Source of the DNA: Desulfosediminicola flagellatus
GTDB taxonomy: Bacteria; Desulfobacterota; Desulfobulbia; Desulfobulbales; Desulfocapsaceae
NCBI RefSeq assembly: GCF_005116655.2
Contig: NZ_CP050698.1
Location: 5,341,001-5,405,000, forward strand
DNA length: 64,000 bases
Reading direction: 5' to 3'
Below, one piece after another: positions 35,704 through 44,592 of the stretch (the first letter of the stretch is position 1; every line of letters starts with the position of its first letter). The translations under genes and the position numbers were made by a program. The notes under the pieces are model-generated. The model worked only from the letters and a program-made list of their open reading frames with translations, was not told the origin of the DNA and ran no database searches.

Positions 35704-36228
35704 CTATTCGCCAATAGTATCATGGTTGACAAAAATCAGTTTTTCAGTTGCAAAACCTATATTTTTTGCCTTTTGTACCAACTCGTCCCTGGTAAAATCA
35801 TTAAGTTCCGGCTGGCGCGAAAGTAGCCAGAGATAATCTTTGTCAGGCCCGCTTATCAATCCGTACTGATACCCTTCATGATCCAGCTCAAAAACTATAT
35901 ACGAGCCGTAAAATGGGCCAAAAAAACTCACCTTCAAAAACCCCACATCGGAGGTTTGGACAAATTTCGCTTTACCAGTTGCTGATTTCCATTTTTTCTC
36001 TTTTGCCGAATATCCGCGGTTAATCACCTGTACGATGCCATCTTCACGAAGACTATATTCTGCAGTAACGTTTGACAATCCACGCTCAAAAGAATGGTCG
36101 AGCCGAGCAACTTCATACCATTTACCCAGATACCTGCTGATATCAAAGTTCTTCACAGGTTGGACCCCGGCTGGCAGTTGCGTACAGCCTCCCAAGAGCA
36201 CACAGAACAGCAGGTATAGTTTTTTCAT
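35704..36228 (-). CDS. Lipocalin family lipoprotein (Blc-like)
   Basis: A 174-residue protein starting MKKLYLLFCVLLGGC, a lipoprotein signal with lipobox LLGGC. The lipocalin signature YLGKWYEVARLDHSFERGLSNVTAEYSL comes next. The block YGLISGPDKDYLWLLSRQPEL is typical of bacterial Blc. It would bind lysophospholipids or fatty acids at the outer membrane or envelope. I use the internal ATG with GGAGG ahead of it; a longer frame lacks a signal peptide. Stands alone. Confidence 0.9.
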   Translation of the reverse strand: MKKLYLLFCVLLGGCTQLPAGVQPVKNFDISRYLGKWYEVARLDHSFERGLSNVTAEYSLREDGIVQVINRGYSAKEKKWKSATGKAKFVQTSDVGFLKVSFFGPFYGSYIVFELDHEGYQYGLISGPDKDYLWLLSRQPELNDFTRDELVQKAKNIGFATEKLIFVNHDTIGE

Positions 36229-36677
36229 AGATCCTCCAATTACTGATAACCTTTTGTTAGGAACAAATTCAGGCTTTTCATAAACTTTATAACATCTCAA
36301 ATAATTAACCAGTTTTTACAGCATACAGATCAGATTATACCTCGTGAAAAAAACCAAAGTTGGCAAGATGCCGACACCATATCAACTTGAATTGGTAAAG
36401 GACTCAAAAGAATCTTCAGGAAGCTGCCTGAAAATTAGAATTCCGGTCAGAATCCAGAAGTTTTGGAAAAAATATACACAGCCATCTAGATGATCGCGAA
36501 AATTTCACAACCAGCCATATTGTTTTTTGAAGATTCCTAAGAGTTTTAGCGAAAAGGCTATTCCCGGACAGCCTCCAACATTCCTTCTACAGGAAGTACA
36601 CACTCAAAAAAAAAGCCTCCGCCCGGATATACCGAAACGAAGGCTTTAAAAACAACGTCTACTCTAAAGTATGAGAC
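36229..36677. other. Intergenic region with a doubtful 49-codon frame and a repeat motif
   Basis: A plus-strand frame from a GTG at 36344 to a TGA at 36493 encodes 49 residues (VKKTKVGKMPTPYQLELVKD and onward, ending FWKKYTQPSR). It has no ribosome site and no family I know, so I do not call it a gene. Its last part contains a motif that recurs at 45487. The rubrerythrin terminator lies near the right end. Confidence 0.35.
36606..36650 (-). terminator. Intrinsic terminator after rubrerythrin
   Basis: AAAGCCT (36612-36618) and AGGCTTT (36641-36647) pair; on the minus strand the stem runs into a T-run from the As at 36606-36614. It lies about 30 bases past the rubrerythrin stop. Confidence 0.75.
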
Positions 36678-37253
36678 TTACCAGTTTTCACCTAGCAGCT
36701 CAAAGTGCGCCATGGCATGGGCGCAGGCAGGACACACTTCTGGTGCTTCCTCGCCCTCATGCAGATAACCACAGTTTCGGCATCTCCATGTAGATTTTTC
36801 ATCGCGCTTAAACACCCGGCCGGCTTCGATGTTTGCCAACAGATCCTTGTAGCGTTTTTCATGCTGTTTTTCGGCATTAGCAATGGCCATAAAAATATCA
36901 GCAATATTTGCAAAACCTTCTTCACGAGCGGTCACTGCGAATTCCGGATACATTGTTGTATGCTCGTAATTCTCACCTGTCGCGGCTTCCTGAAGATTCT
37001 CAGCAGTAGTCCCAACCACACCTGCAGGGAAAGTGGCAGCAATCTCCACCTCACCACCCTCAAGGAGTTTAAACAAGCGTTTTGCGTGTTCTTTCTCCTG
37101 ATCGGAAGTCTCTTCAAAAATATGTTGTATTTGCACGTATCCATCCTTTTTTGCCTGTGATGCAAAATAGGTATAGCGGTTCCGTGCCTGTGATTCGCCG
37201 CAAAATGCGGTCAGGATATTTTTTTCTGTTTGAGTACCCTTAAGACTAGCCAT
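36678..37253 (-). CDS. Rubrerythrin
   Basis: A 191-residue peroxide-scavenging protein. The four-helix di-iron domain carries ENILTAFCGESQARNRYTYFA, EETSDQEKEHAKRLF and, in the second pair, IANAEKQHEKRY. The C-terminal rubredoxin-like domain holds one iron with WRCRNCGYLHEG and CPACAH. Rubrerythrins reduce hydrogen peroxide with electrons from rubredoxin or NADH systems and mark anaerobes facing oxygen. It has its own promoter and terminator. Confidence 0.96.
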   Translation of the reverse strand: MASLKGTQTEKNILTAFCGESQARNRYTYFASQAKKDGYVQIQHIFEETSDQEKEHAKRLFKLLEGGEVEIAATFPAGVVGTTAENLQEAATGENYEHTTMYPEFAVTAREEGFANIADIFMAIANAEKQHEKRYKDLLANIEAGRVFKRDEKSTWRCRNCGYLHEGEEAPEVCPACAHAMAHFELLGENW

Positions 37254-37310
37254 TGTGGTTCACCTCTTAGTTGTGTTTACCGGCTTCATTCAAACCAACA
37301 AATCCCGTCC

Positions 37311-37338
37311 ATTGTAGCATACAAATTGGGAGAATCAA
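37311..37338 (-). promoter_or_regulatory. Sigma-70 type promoter of the rubrerythrin gene
   Basis: On the minus strand TTGATT and TACAAT are 16 bases apart, about 60 bases ahead of the ATG. Both hexamers are close to consensus. AGAGGTG is the ribosome site. Confidence 0.55.
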
Positions 37339-37696
37339 CGAACAAATCAAAACAGCAGTAGAACAGCGATATTACATTATCTTAGAGTTAATCAATGAGC
37401 TTCTCATTCTTACAGGCACAAAACAATCCAAATCTATAACTTTCATTCATAGAGAGAGTTGTATGCAGTATTTTTTCATAGTTTTTTAATTACCTATAAC
37501 CGCAGATAGCAACCAACTACCCTTATCTGCAATACTCGTATACTCGTTTTTTTCTATACGCTTACCTGACCTGCATGAAATATTTCAACGTATCTCCCCA
37601 TGATCAACCTTTCGAACAGGCTTTAATACAATCCTGGAAGACTGTAAGAGAATGGCTTTTTTCCTTTGAGTGGCATCAAGCATTCCAATCAAGCGA
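37339..37696. other. Gene-free gap between rubrerythrin promoter and luxR-type terminator
   Basis: AT-rich region with no convincing gene. A plus-strand frame around 37575-37784 (KYFNVSPHDQPFEQALIQSW and onward) runs through the terminator and lacks a ribosome site, so I leave it out. Confidence 0.4.
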
Positions 37697-37736
37697 GAAA
37701 AAAACGCCGCCTCAAAAATTGAAGCAGCGTTTTTCC
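37697..37736 (-). terminator. Intrinsic terminator after the LuxR-type gene
   Basis: AAAACGCCGCCTC and GAAGCAGCGTTTT form a 13-pair stem on the minus-strand RNA allowing two G-U pairs, with a 7-base loop and a following T-run. It ends the lapB-lapC-luxR unit. Confidence 0.75.
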
Positions 37737-37767
37737 TTTATCTTTAGACAAAAACCACTATTCAAAA

Positions 37768-38397
37768 TCATCCCGTTTTCATAAGAAGTGCAAGATTAAG
37801 TCTCCCATTGGTCTGCGTTTTTGTATAGATTGAGCTGAGATGCGCCTTCACTGTTCTTTCAGTTATATCGAGTTCAACTGCAATCTGATTATTATTCAAA
37901 CCATCTGCCACAAGACGCGCAATCTGGTATTCCCGTTTGGATAATTTACCAATCAATGGATCAGGAAGCTGTTCATCTGCAGTTTCTTCATTGTTTCGGT
38001 TTCCCGGCAAACTGTTTATCAGACGAGTCATTAACGTACTGCCAACCCAAACAAGGCCCGATTCAACAGTCTCTATTGCCGCTTGCAGCCGCCCCGGCGA
38101 GGTATATGTATTCGCATAACCGACACACCCCATTTGCAGACAGGATATTCCTTCATCGTCGTCAGGCCGATCTGAAAATATAAATATTTTCGTTCCTGCT
38201 TTTTTGGCACAGATTTCTCTGAGCTGCTGCTCATCAATCAAGCTCCGATGGAGTAAAATGGTCTCCACCGGAAACTGATTCCATAACGACAATAGCTCCT
38301 CAATCGAAGAAGCCTGATGCACCTTCCATTTTGGCGAGAGTGCCAAAAACCACTTTTTACGTACAGTATCATTTCTACTGCATAGCAAAAGTGCCAT
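37768..38397 (-). CDS. LuxR-type regulator with degenerate receiver domain
   Basis: A 209-residue protein. The C-terminal LuxR helix-turn-helix is clear: LSKREYQIARLVADGLNNNQIAVELDITERTVKAHLSSIYTKTQT. The N-terminal 125 residues have the outline of a response-regulator receiver, but the phosphoacceptor Asp is not present (the strand-3 end reads TILLHRSL) and the acidic pair near the N-terminus is missing (LLLCSRNDT). It is therefore unlikely to be controlled by a normal kinase. Its start lies 23 bases after the lapC stop, so it is the third gene of the secretion operon and probably regulates adhesin or biofilm genes (inference). Confidence 0.82.
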   Translation of the reverse strand: MALLLCSRNDTVRKKWFLALSPKWKVHQASSIEELLSLWNQFPVETILLHRSLIDEQQLREICAKKAGTKIFIFSDRPDDDEGISCLQMGCVGYANTYTSPGRLQAAIETVESGLVWVGSTLMTRLINSLPGNRNNEETADEQLPDPLIGKLSKREYQIARLVADGLNNNQIAVELDITERTVKAHLSSIYTKTQTNGRLNLALLMKTG

Positions 38398-38420
38398 ATA
38401 TTCACCTCTTAGTTCAGGTA

Positions 38421-39818
38421 CTATCGTTCCCGAAGTGCCATTTGCCTGGCTCGTAGTACAGGTTTTAGCAGGTAAGACAAAATAGTTTTCTTACCAGTTA
38501 CAATATCCACCATAGTCACCATGCCGGGTATAATCGGCAGCTGTCCATCCTTACCTTCCAGATAATTTTTATTGGTGCGCACCCGTACCATAAAATAGCT
38601 GTTTCCCTGTTCGTCTGTAATAGAGTCAGCACTGATGTTTTCGAGTTCCGCTTCAAGCCCTCCATAAATTGTGAAATCATAGGCTGTAAATTTGACCATG
38701 GCTCGTTGCTTAGGTCGCAGGAAAGCAATATCTGATGGTTTTATCTGGGTTTCAATAAGTAGTGAATCTTCTAACGGAACAATCTCCACTAATGCCATAC
38801 CCGGCTGAACCACACCACCTACAGTATTAAGCAGTACCTGTTTTACCGTACCGTAAACAGGAGACCGAACCGATGTCCTCGTAAGCCTATCTGCCAACGC
38901 AGTCGCAGTAGTTGATAGTGCCTCAAGTTCGACCTCGACCTCATTCAGTTGCTGCTTGGCTTCGTTAGTAAATTTGATTTTTTCTTCTTGCAAAACATTA
39001 CGAGCTTCGGTGAGTTTTGATTGCACTCGTGGAATGGCAAGCTTTGTCGCTGAAATATCGCCACGCATTGTTGACGACTCGCGCTCCAGGCGTAAGACTT
39101 CTACCTCTGAAACTGCCCCCTGGGCAATCAACGGTTTAGTCAGGTTGATTTCACGATTCAGAAGCTGGAAAGTTCGGTTAAGTTCATTAAGTTTTGCATT
39201 CAACTCTGTCAGTTCATGCTTCCTCTGAACGATTTGTTCTTCTAAAACTGACAGTGTCGCTTTCAGCTCATTGTTTCTGGATCGAAAAAGTTGTCTCTCT
39301 CTGCCTGCAAGATCCGCACGCTCCTTTTCTACCACCTCAGGAATTACAATTTCTGTTCCCTCGGTCTCTGCCCGTAATCGTGCAGCACGTGCCATGAGCG
39401 CCAGATATTTGAGTCGTGATTCGTTATACGGTGCAGAAAATCGTGTTTCATCAAGTCGCATGAGCATTTGTCCCTTCTGGACAATATCGCCCTCTCGCAC
39501 AAATAACTCCGCGAGAATACCACCTTCAAGATTTTGCACGACCTGAATCTGACTCGAAGGGATGACCTTGCCCATTCCTCGTGTCACCTCTTCAACCTCT
39601 GAGACGTACATCCACACCATGATAAGTATCACCAGCACCAAGGTCATCCAGACTATGATTCTGCCACCTCTGGGAGACTGAATCAGCACAGTTGTTCGGA
39701 TATCTGATATCTGGTCGAACTCTTCAGTTTGTCTGGAGTCAAATATCTGGGTTGACGAGGTGTCAGGCCCAGTTAATCCCTTGCCGTTTTCGTCCTTTCT
39801 TTTCACCACAACCGCCAC
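38421..39818 (-). CDS. lapC: Type I secretion periplasmic adaptor, LapC-like (HlyD family)
   Basis: A 465-residue adaptor. A cytoplasmic N-terminus is followed by one membrane segment (about residues 55-72, IIVWMTLVLVILIMVWMYV). The HlyD lipoyl half-motif VIPSSQIQVVQNLEGGILAELFVREGDIVQKGQ comes next, then a long coiled coil (about 150-330) and the second half TSVRSPVYGTVKQVLLNTVGGVVQPG. The family tail is MVTMVDIVTGKKTILSYLLKPV. It bridges the ABC exporter and TolC-like outer-membrane protein. Lies 60 bases after lapB. Symbol assigned from the whole Lap context. Confidence 0.88.
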   Translation of the reverse strand: MAVVVKRKDENGKGLTGPDTSSTQIFDSRQTEEFDQISDIRTTVLIQSPRGGRIIVWMTLVLVILIMVWMYVSEVEEVTRGMGKVIPSSQIQVVQNLEGGILAELFVREGDIVQKGQMLMRLDETRFSAPYNESRLKYLALMARAARLRAETEGTEIVIPEVVEKERADLAGRERQLFRSRNNELKATLSVLEEQIVQRKHELTELNAKLNELNRTFQLLNREINLTKPLIAQGAVSEVEVLRLERESSTMRGDISATKLAIPRVQSKLTEARNVLQEEKIKFTNEAKQQLNEVEVELEALSTTATALADRLTRTSVRSPVYGTVKQVLLNTVGGVVQPGMALVEIVPLEDSLLIETQIKPSDIAFLRPKQRAMVKFTAYDFTIYGGLEAELENISADSITDEQGNSYFMVRVRTNKNYLEGKDGQLPIIPGMVTMVDIVTGKKTILSYLLKPVLRARQMALRER

Positions 39819-39878
39819 CGGTAATAATAAGGTTTTGGGTTTCCTGATGGAGTCATCAATCTCTTCGACCTGATATGA

Positions 39879-42050
39879 TCAGACATTTATCTGACCGCTC
39901 TTTAAGGCCTCAAGGATATGATTTTTAGGTCCGTCAGCACGTATCACCCCATTATCCAATACGATGATACGTTCTACCATCGACAGCAGAGAGGCCCGAT
40001 GCGTTATCAGCACAAGAGTCTTACCACTCATTATCTGGCTTAATTTCTTTCGCAGCTGTGCCTCTGTTTTGGCATCCATATGGCTGCTGGGTTCATCCAG
40101 AATGAGGACAGGCGGGTCGAGTAAAAGGGCCCTGGCCATCGCGACGATCTGACGTTGTCCGCCGGAGAGAACCCTGCCCTGCTCACCGACCGGCATATCA
40201 AACCCCATCGGGTGCCGCTTTATTATTTCACTTGTTCCAGACAAGTCAGATGCACGAAGGATATCAGCATCGCTTGCAATATCACTTCCCATGACGATAT
40301 TATCACGCACACTACCTCTAAAAAGTGTAACATCCTGAGGCACACAACCGATAAAACGCCTCAACTCAGTTGGATCTATCTGCCGAATATCCGTCCCATC
40401 AATCGCAACCATGCCGCTATCCGGTTCATATAAGCCAAGCATCAATTTACCGAACGTTGTTTTACCAGAACCAACAGTACCAATAATACCTACCCGTTCA
40501 CCTGATTCAATAGTTAGCGAGAGATCTTTGAGCGCCAGCATGTTCTGGCCGGGATAGGTAAAATTTACATCCTTAAACTCCACAGCACCTTTCAACTCGG
40601 CACGATGCAAAAAGTTTTTGTTTGCGGGCCGCTCTACCGGCATAGCCATAACCTGCTGCAGGGTTTCCAGCGCAGTTCTTGCACGGTGATATCTAGTGGC
40701 AAGTGACACAACCTGAGCCATAGGCGCAACCGCCTGCCGGGTAAGTATGACAATTGCGATCAAGCCACCCTGTGACATTGCACCCTTGGATATCGTATAC
40801 ACACCTGCAATAACGACGGCGACCACAGTTATGCTCTGTACAAAATTTGCGAGATGGTTCACTGAAGTGGAAAGAAACCTGGACTGCGCACTCCACTTAG
40901 AGATGTGCGCTACAGCTTCTTCCCATGTGTGCTGAATTTTGCTCTCGGCTCCAAGCATTTTTAATGTCTCTAGACCGTTTAGCCCTTCCACAAGAATTGC
41001 ATTTTTTCTTGCTGAAGCATGGAATGTCTGCTCCACCGAGCGTTTAAGTGGCACCTGGATAAACAGGGCATAGACTAAAAGAATTATAATCGCTGAAATA
41101 TGAATCACCACAATCGGCCCTGCCAGATACCAGATTGCCAACAGGCCGAGCGCCACGAATGGCAGATCTACCAGAGCGGTTATGGACAGTGAGGTGATGA
41201 AATCCCGTATACTGTCAAACTGCTGAATTTTATTTGCAAACGATCCAATAGAATCAGGTCGTGCAGACATTTTCAGGCCAAGAATCTTTTCAAAAATCAT
41301 CGAAGACATTTCTATACTTGCCTTCTTCCCTGCTTCATCAATAAAATACCCACGTAATCCCCGCATGAGCAGGGAGAAAAGATATATCACACCAATACCT
41401 ATTGCCAGCACCCAAAGCGTCTCAAAAGCATTGTTGGGAATAACACGATCGTAGACATTGAGAATGAAAAACGGCGTCGTTAAACCAAAAACGTTAATGA
41501 GAAATGATGCCAGCAACACATCCCGGTAAATACGCCAAGAGGCAAAAAGTGTTCCCCAGAACCAGTGCTTTCGTTTACCAGCAATTGTTGAAGCGGTTTG
41601 TTTATCTTCATGAAATTCAGGATGAGCAAATATTGCATATCCGGCATACATCTCTGCAAGATCTGCAAGAGGAATCTTCTCTCTACCCGCACCAGCTTCA
41701 GGTAGCAGGATTGTCGCCTCTTTAGACTTCAGGTTGAGATCGACGAGAACCACTGCTCGTTTTTCCTTTAGCAACAAAATACAGGGGAGTTCGAGGTTGC
41801 TAAGCCTATTCAAAGGCCTCTCCAGAACTCTGGAAGAGAGTCCTGCGCGCTGAGCCGCCCGCGCTGAAAGCTTTACTGTCAGTCGATTATTGACCAGCGG
41901 CAGGCCAGCCCGTAATGAAGTGCGGGATATGGGCCGCCCGTGCAATTTTGCCAGGACAACCAAACAATCAGTAAGTGGATCATCGATAACATCACTATCG
42001 CCACTGATTTCCCACGAGTCTGCTTTATTTGAAGTGATCTTTGTTTTCAT
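39879..42050 (-). CDS. lapB: Type I secretion ABC transporter, LapB-like
   Basis: A 723-residue exporter. The N-terminal C39-like domain keeps Cys in LTDCLVVLAKLHG but lacks the His of the usual HFVV segment (KRAVVLVDL), so it is a docking rather than protease domain. Six membrane helices follow, from about residue 170. The ATPase has Walker A GTVGSGKTTF, signature VLSGGQRQIVAMARAL, Walker B VLILDEPSSHMD and H-loop LITHRASLL. It exports large RTX-type adhesins in one step to the cell surface. First gene of the operon with lapC. Confidence 0.9.
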   Translation of the reverse strand: MKTKITSNKADSWEISGDSDVIDDPLTDCLVVLAKLHGRPISRTSLRAGLPLVNNRLTVKLSARAAQRAGLSSRVLERPLNRLSNLELPCILLLKEKRAVVLVDLNLKSKEATILLPEAGAGREKIPLADLAEMYAGYAIFAHPEFHEDKQTASTIAGKRKHWFWGTLFASWRIYRDVLLASFLINVFGLTTPFFILNVYDRVIPNNAFETLWVLAIGIGVIYLFSLLMRGLRGYFIDEAGKKASIEMSSMIFEKILGLKMSARPDSIGSFANKIQQFDSIRDFITSLSITALVDLPFVALGLLAIWYLAGPIVVIHISAIIILLVYALFIQVPLKRSVEQTFHASARKNAILVEGLNGLETLKMLGAESKIQHTWEEAVAHISKWSAQSRFLSTSVNHLANFVQSITVVAVVIAGVYTISKGAMSQGGLIAIVILTRQAVAPMAQVVSLATRYHRARTALETLQQVMAMPVERPANKNFLHRAELKGAVEFKDVNFTYPGQNMLALKDLSLTIESGERVGIIGTVGSGKTTFGKLMLGLYEPDSGMVAIDGTDIRQIDPTELRRFIGCVPQDVTLFRGSVRDNIVMGSDIASDADILRASDLSGTSEIIKRHPMGFDMPVGEQGRVLSGGQRQIVAMARALLLDPPVLILDEPSSHMDAKTEAQLRKKLSQIMSGKTLVLITHRASLLSMVERIIVLDNGVIRADGPKNHILEALKSGQINV

Positions 42051-42244
42051 GAACCAAAAGAACTATTGTAGAATAGAGTACCAATGCATATAAATGATGC
42101 CTTCAACACAACCTGAAGTGTATTTGTAGTTAATCACAGATATATATCGAGAGTCAATCTGAGGCGGACAAGCTGGTACTATTTATTATTTAGAAATGTT
42201 AAGGATTTTATAATCGCAACCACTCAAATTTCGGAGACCACGGT

Positions 42245-42571
42245 ATGCTCTATGCCAGCAGAGACGACCAAGGCAAAATTATTGCCATTACAAACAGCCC
42301 TGCGGAAAACAACCAGACAGAGCTTACCGAGGCTGAACTGATCGAGTTCATATCTCATTCAGAAAACAGCGGAACCTATGAGACCCTTCTAACTATTCTT
42401 GATACCGGTATAATCAGAGTACTTGATGATCTCGTTGACATCCTTGTTGCTAAAAACGTTATCATGTTCACCGATCTACCGCAGGAAGCCCGCGAGAAAA
42501 TTGCCGAGAGGAAACGTATTCGTCAACAGATGAAAGAAAGTAACGAACTTATGGTCGATGATATTCTCTGA
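42245..42571 (+). CDS. Small conserved protein of the group mislabelled 'tryptophan synthase beta-like'
   Basis: A 108-residue acidic protein: MLYASRDDQGKIIAITNSPA, then ETLLTILDTGIIRVLDDLVDILVAKNVIMFTDLPQEAREKI. This matches a small conserved family known to me from pseudomonads that databases often call tryptophan synthase subunit beta-like; it has no PLP site and no resemblance to TrpB. Function unknown. It is divergent from lapB and convergent with lapD, placing it inside the Lap locus. A CGGAGA ribosome-site-like stretch precedes the ATG. Confidence 0.7.
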   Translation: MLYASRDDQGKIIAITNSPAENNQTELTEAELIEFISHSENSGTYETLLTILDTGIIRVLDDLVDILVAKNVIMFTDLPQEAREKIAERKRIRQQMKESNELMVDDIL

Positions 42572-42621
42572 TGTGTGCTCACGAGTTCGCACCTAACCCT
42601 GTATCTCAAGAAAGTCATATC

Positions 42622-44577
42622 TCATAACGGCTTCGGCTCATCGATGAGATATCCCTGAATCGCATCGATATTCAGCTCTTTCAAAAGCTCAAGCTGTGCC
42701 TCCTGCTCTACCCCTTCAGCAACAACTTTAACACCCAGACTATGTGCCACACCGCATAGCGAGCCTATGAAAAAATGTGAATCACTCTGCTCATGAATGA
42801 GTTCATTGGTAAATGCCCTGTCAATTTTCACATACTCTGGCCTAAGCGAACGTAAATAGCCAAAATTAGTAAAACTCTGACCAAAATGATCCAGGCCAAC
42901 GGCATGACCAAGGCGCTGAACCTCTCTTGAGAACCCCTTCAAAACATCCATATACTGGACTGCCGTGAACTCTGCGAACTCGAACACGAACTGTATAGAG
43001 CTATCGGATTTGGTCGCCAGCTCAGATAGAATCCACGTCTGAAACTCAGGATCATTGAGCGATGACGCCGAAACATTGACTGCTATTGAGTCAGTTCCAA
43101 CCTGATCCGAATGCAACTGTAAAGCCTTTTCAAGAACAATCCTGTCAAGACGGCTCACCATTCGCATCCGTTCAGCAAGAGGAACAAATACCCCGGCACT
43201 GACAATTTCACCTGGCGCCAGCGTGATACGTGAAAGCAATTCTTTATGTATAATTTTTGTCCGATCCGAGCATGCGACAACTGTCTGGCCAAATAAAATA
43301 ATGTCCTTTTTATCCAGAATATTCCCAAGTGTTTCTTTCCACCAGTTCTTCCCTTTAACCTGCGCTGCTGATGTCTCTGTAAGCTCAGTTACAACCCATT
43401 TATTAGGGCCCTGCTGATATGCTGCTCTCAAAGCAGTATCAGCCTCGGCATAGAGTTGGGCTAAGGTTGGTGACAGATCATACGTAACCCCCCCTATATG
43501 AGCCACATTGTCAGAAACGCCTACATCTTCAACAGCGAGACGGGTCAGTTTATTGCTTAGACTCTCGGCAATTTCATGTACATCATCTGGGCTCACTTCA
43601 GGCATGAAAACTGCGAAATCACCACCCGTCACTCTCGCAAGTGCAACATTATTTATGAGGGTCGTCTCGCTACGGATAATACCTGCCGCTTTCTTAAGTA
43701 TCTCATCACCGGTACCAAAACCTTTTTCCTCGTTAATCTTCTGCAAATCATGCAATTGAACAATCATGAATGCACCGTTGACTGTTCCCTGAGAGACATC
43801 AAGCCCAGCCTCTACTTGGCCATTGAGATACCTACGATTGCCAAGCCCGGTAAGTTGATCACTATAGGCATTTCTACGTAATCGCTCGGCAATCTGTGCC
43901 TGCTCGTCAAACATATCCCGGACACGTGTTGTCATTCGGTTCATCGAATCGACAACCCTTCGCAACTCCCTCGTCCGCGGCAAATACTTCTGCACCTTAT
44001 ATTCTTTTCTGCAAATTGCTTCGGCCTGTAACTCAACCCGCTTTAATGGTCTCAGCAACATACGCAACCCCAGTCCGCCAAATATCAACACCAGTGAACC
44101 CGTTATAAGAAAATAGATACTGACTTTCACAACCGTTTCCCAAAGTGTCCTGTAAGCAAATCCTGGATGACTTTCGACAAACAATGTTCCTGCGTGGGCC
44201 CAGCCTGCCATAATCAGCGATTCTGCAGATGGAGCCCGGATTGGGACAAGCTGAACAAATACCGAAGGCACTCCGGCAATTTGCACATCCTGAACCCGTT
44301 CAGTAATCACCTTCCCTTCTACATCGCGAAGACTGATTATGCGATAATACCCACGGTCATATACCGCGTTCATCATCGTCTCTGCCGTGGGGAGATCATT
44401 CGCAGCTATAACCGGCGAGAGTGATAGCCCAAGCGAAGTTGCTGTATCCTGTGCATGAGATTCCAGCTGGTCGATTAGAAATGATCGTGTTGACTGAAGC
44501 TTTTCGACCCATATCCCTATAAAAAGAACAAAAAAGAGGATCAGAGTGAAAAACAGCAGCTGCCTGTATAGTGTCAT
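42622..44577 (-). CDS. lapD: LapD-like c-di-GMP receptor (degenerate GGDEF and EAL domains)
   Basis: A 651-residue inner-membrane receptor. Two membrane helices (residues about 6-24 and 150-172) flank a periplasmic LapD/MoxY-type domain, followed by HAMP, GGDEF and EAL domains. The GGDEF motif reads TGGDFAV (Glu lost). The EAL motif is replaced by IHKELLSRI, so neither synthesis nor hydrolysis is expected. This is the LapD pattern: c-di-GMP binds the EAL domain, and the periplasmic domain holds LapG away from the adhesin. It starts 15 bases after the lapG stop. Confidence 0.88.
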   Translation of the reverse strand: MTLYRQLLFFTLILFFVLFIGIWVEKLQSTRSFLIDQLESHAQDTATSLGLSLSPVIAANDLPTAETMMNAVYDRGYYRIISLRDVEGKVITERVQDVQIAGVPSVFVQLVPIRAPSAESLIMAGWAHAGTLFVESHPGFAYRTLWETVVKVSIYFLITGSLVLIFGGLGLRMLLRPLKRVELQAEAICRKEYKVQKYLPRTRELRRVVDSMNRMTTRVRDMFDEQAQIAERLRRNAYSDQLTGLGNRRYLNGQVEAGLDVSQGTVNGAFMIVQLHDLQKINEEKGFGTGDEILKKAAGIIRSETTLINNVALARVTGGDFAVFMPEVSPDDVHEIAESLSNKLTRLAVEDVGVSDNVAHIGGVTYDLSPTLAQLYAEADTALRAAYQQGPNKWVVTELTETSAAQVKGKNWWKETLGNILDKKDIILFGQTVVACSDRTKIIHKELLSRITLAPGEIVSAGVFVPLAERMRMVSRLDRIVLEKALQLHSDQVGTDSIAVNVSASSLNDPEFQTWILSELATKSDSSIQFVFEFAEFTAVQYMDVLKGFSREVQRLGHAVGLDHFGQSFTNFGYLRSLRPEYVKIDRAFTNELIHEQSDSHFFIGSLCGVAHSLGVKVVAEGVEQEAQLELLKELNIDAIQGYLIDEPKPL

Positions 44578-44592
44578 AATTTCATCCCTATC

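Noticed and set aside
36344..36493. 49-codon plus-strand frame upstream of rubrerythrin's terminator
   Set aside because: GTG start without ribosome site; part of it is a repeat motif found elsewhere.
37575..37784. 69-codon plus-strand frame before the LuxR-type gene
   Set aside because: It passes through the terminator and has no ribosome site.
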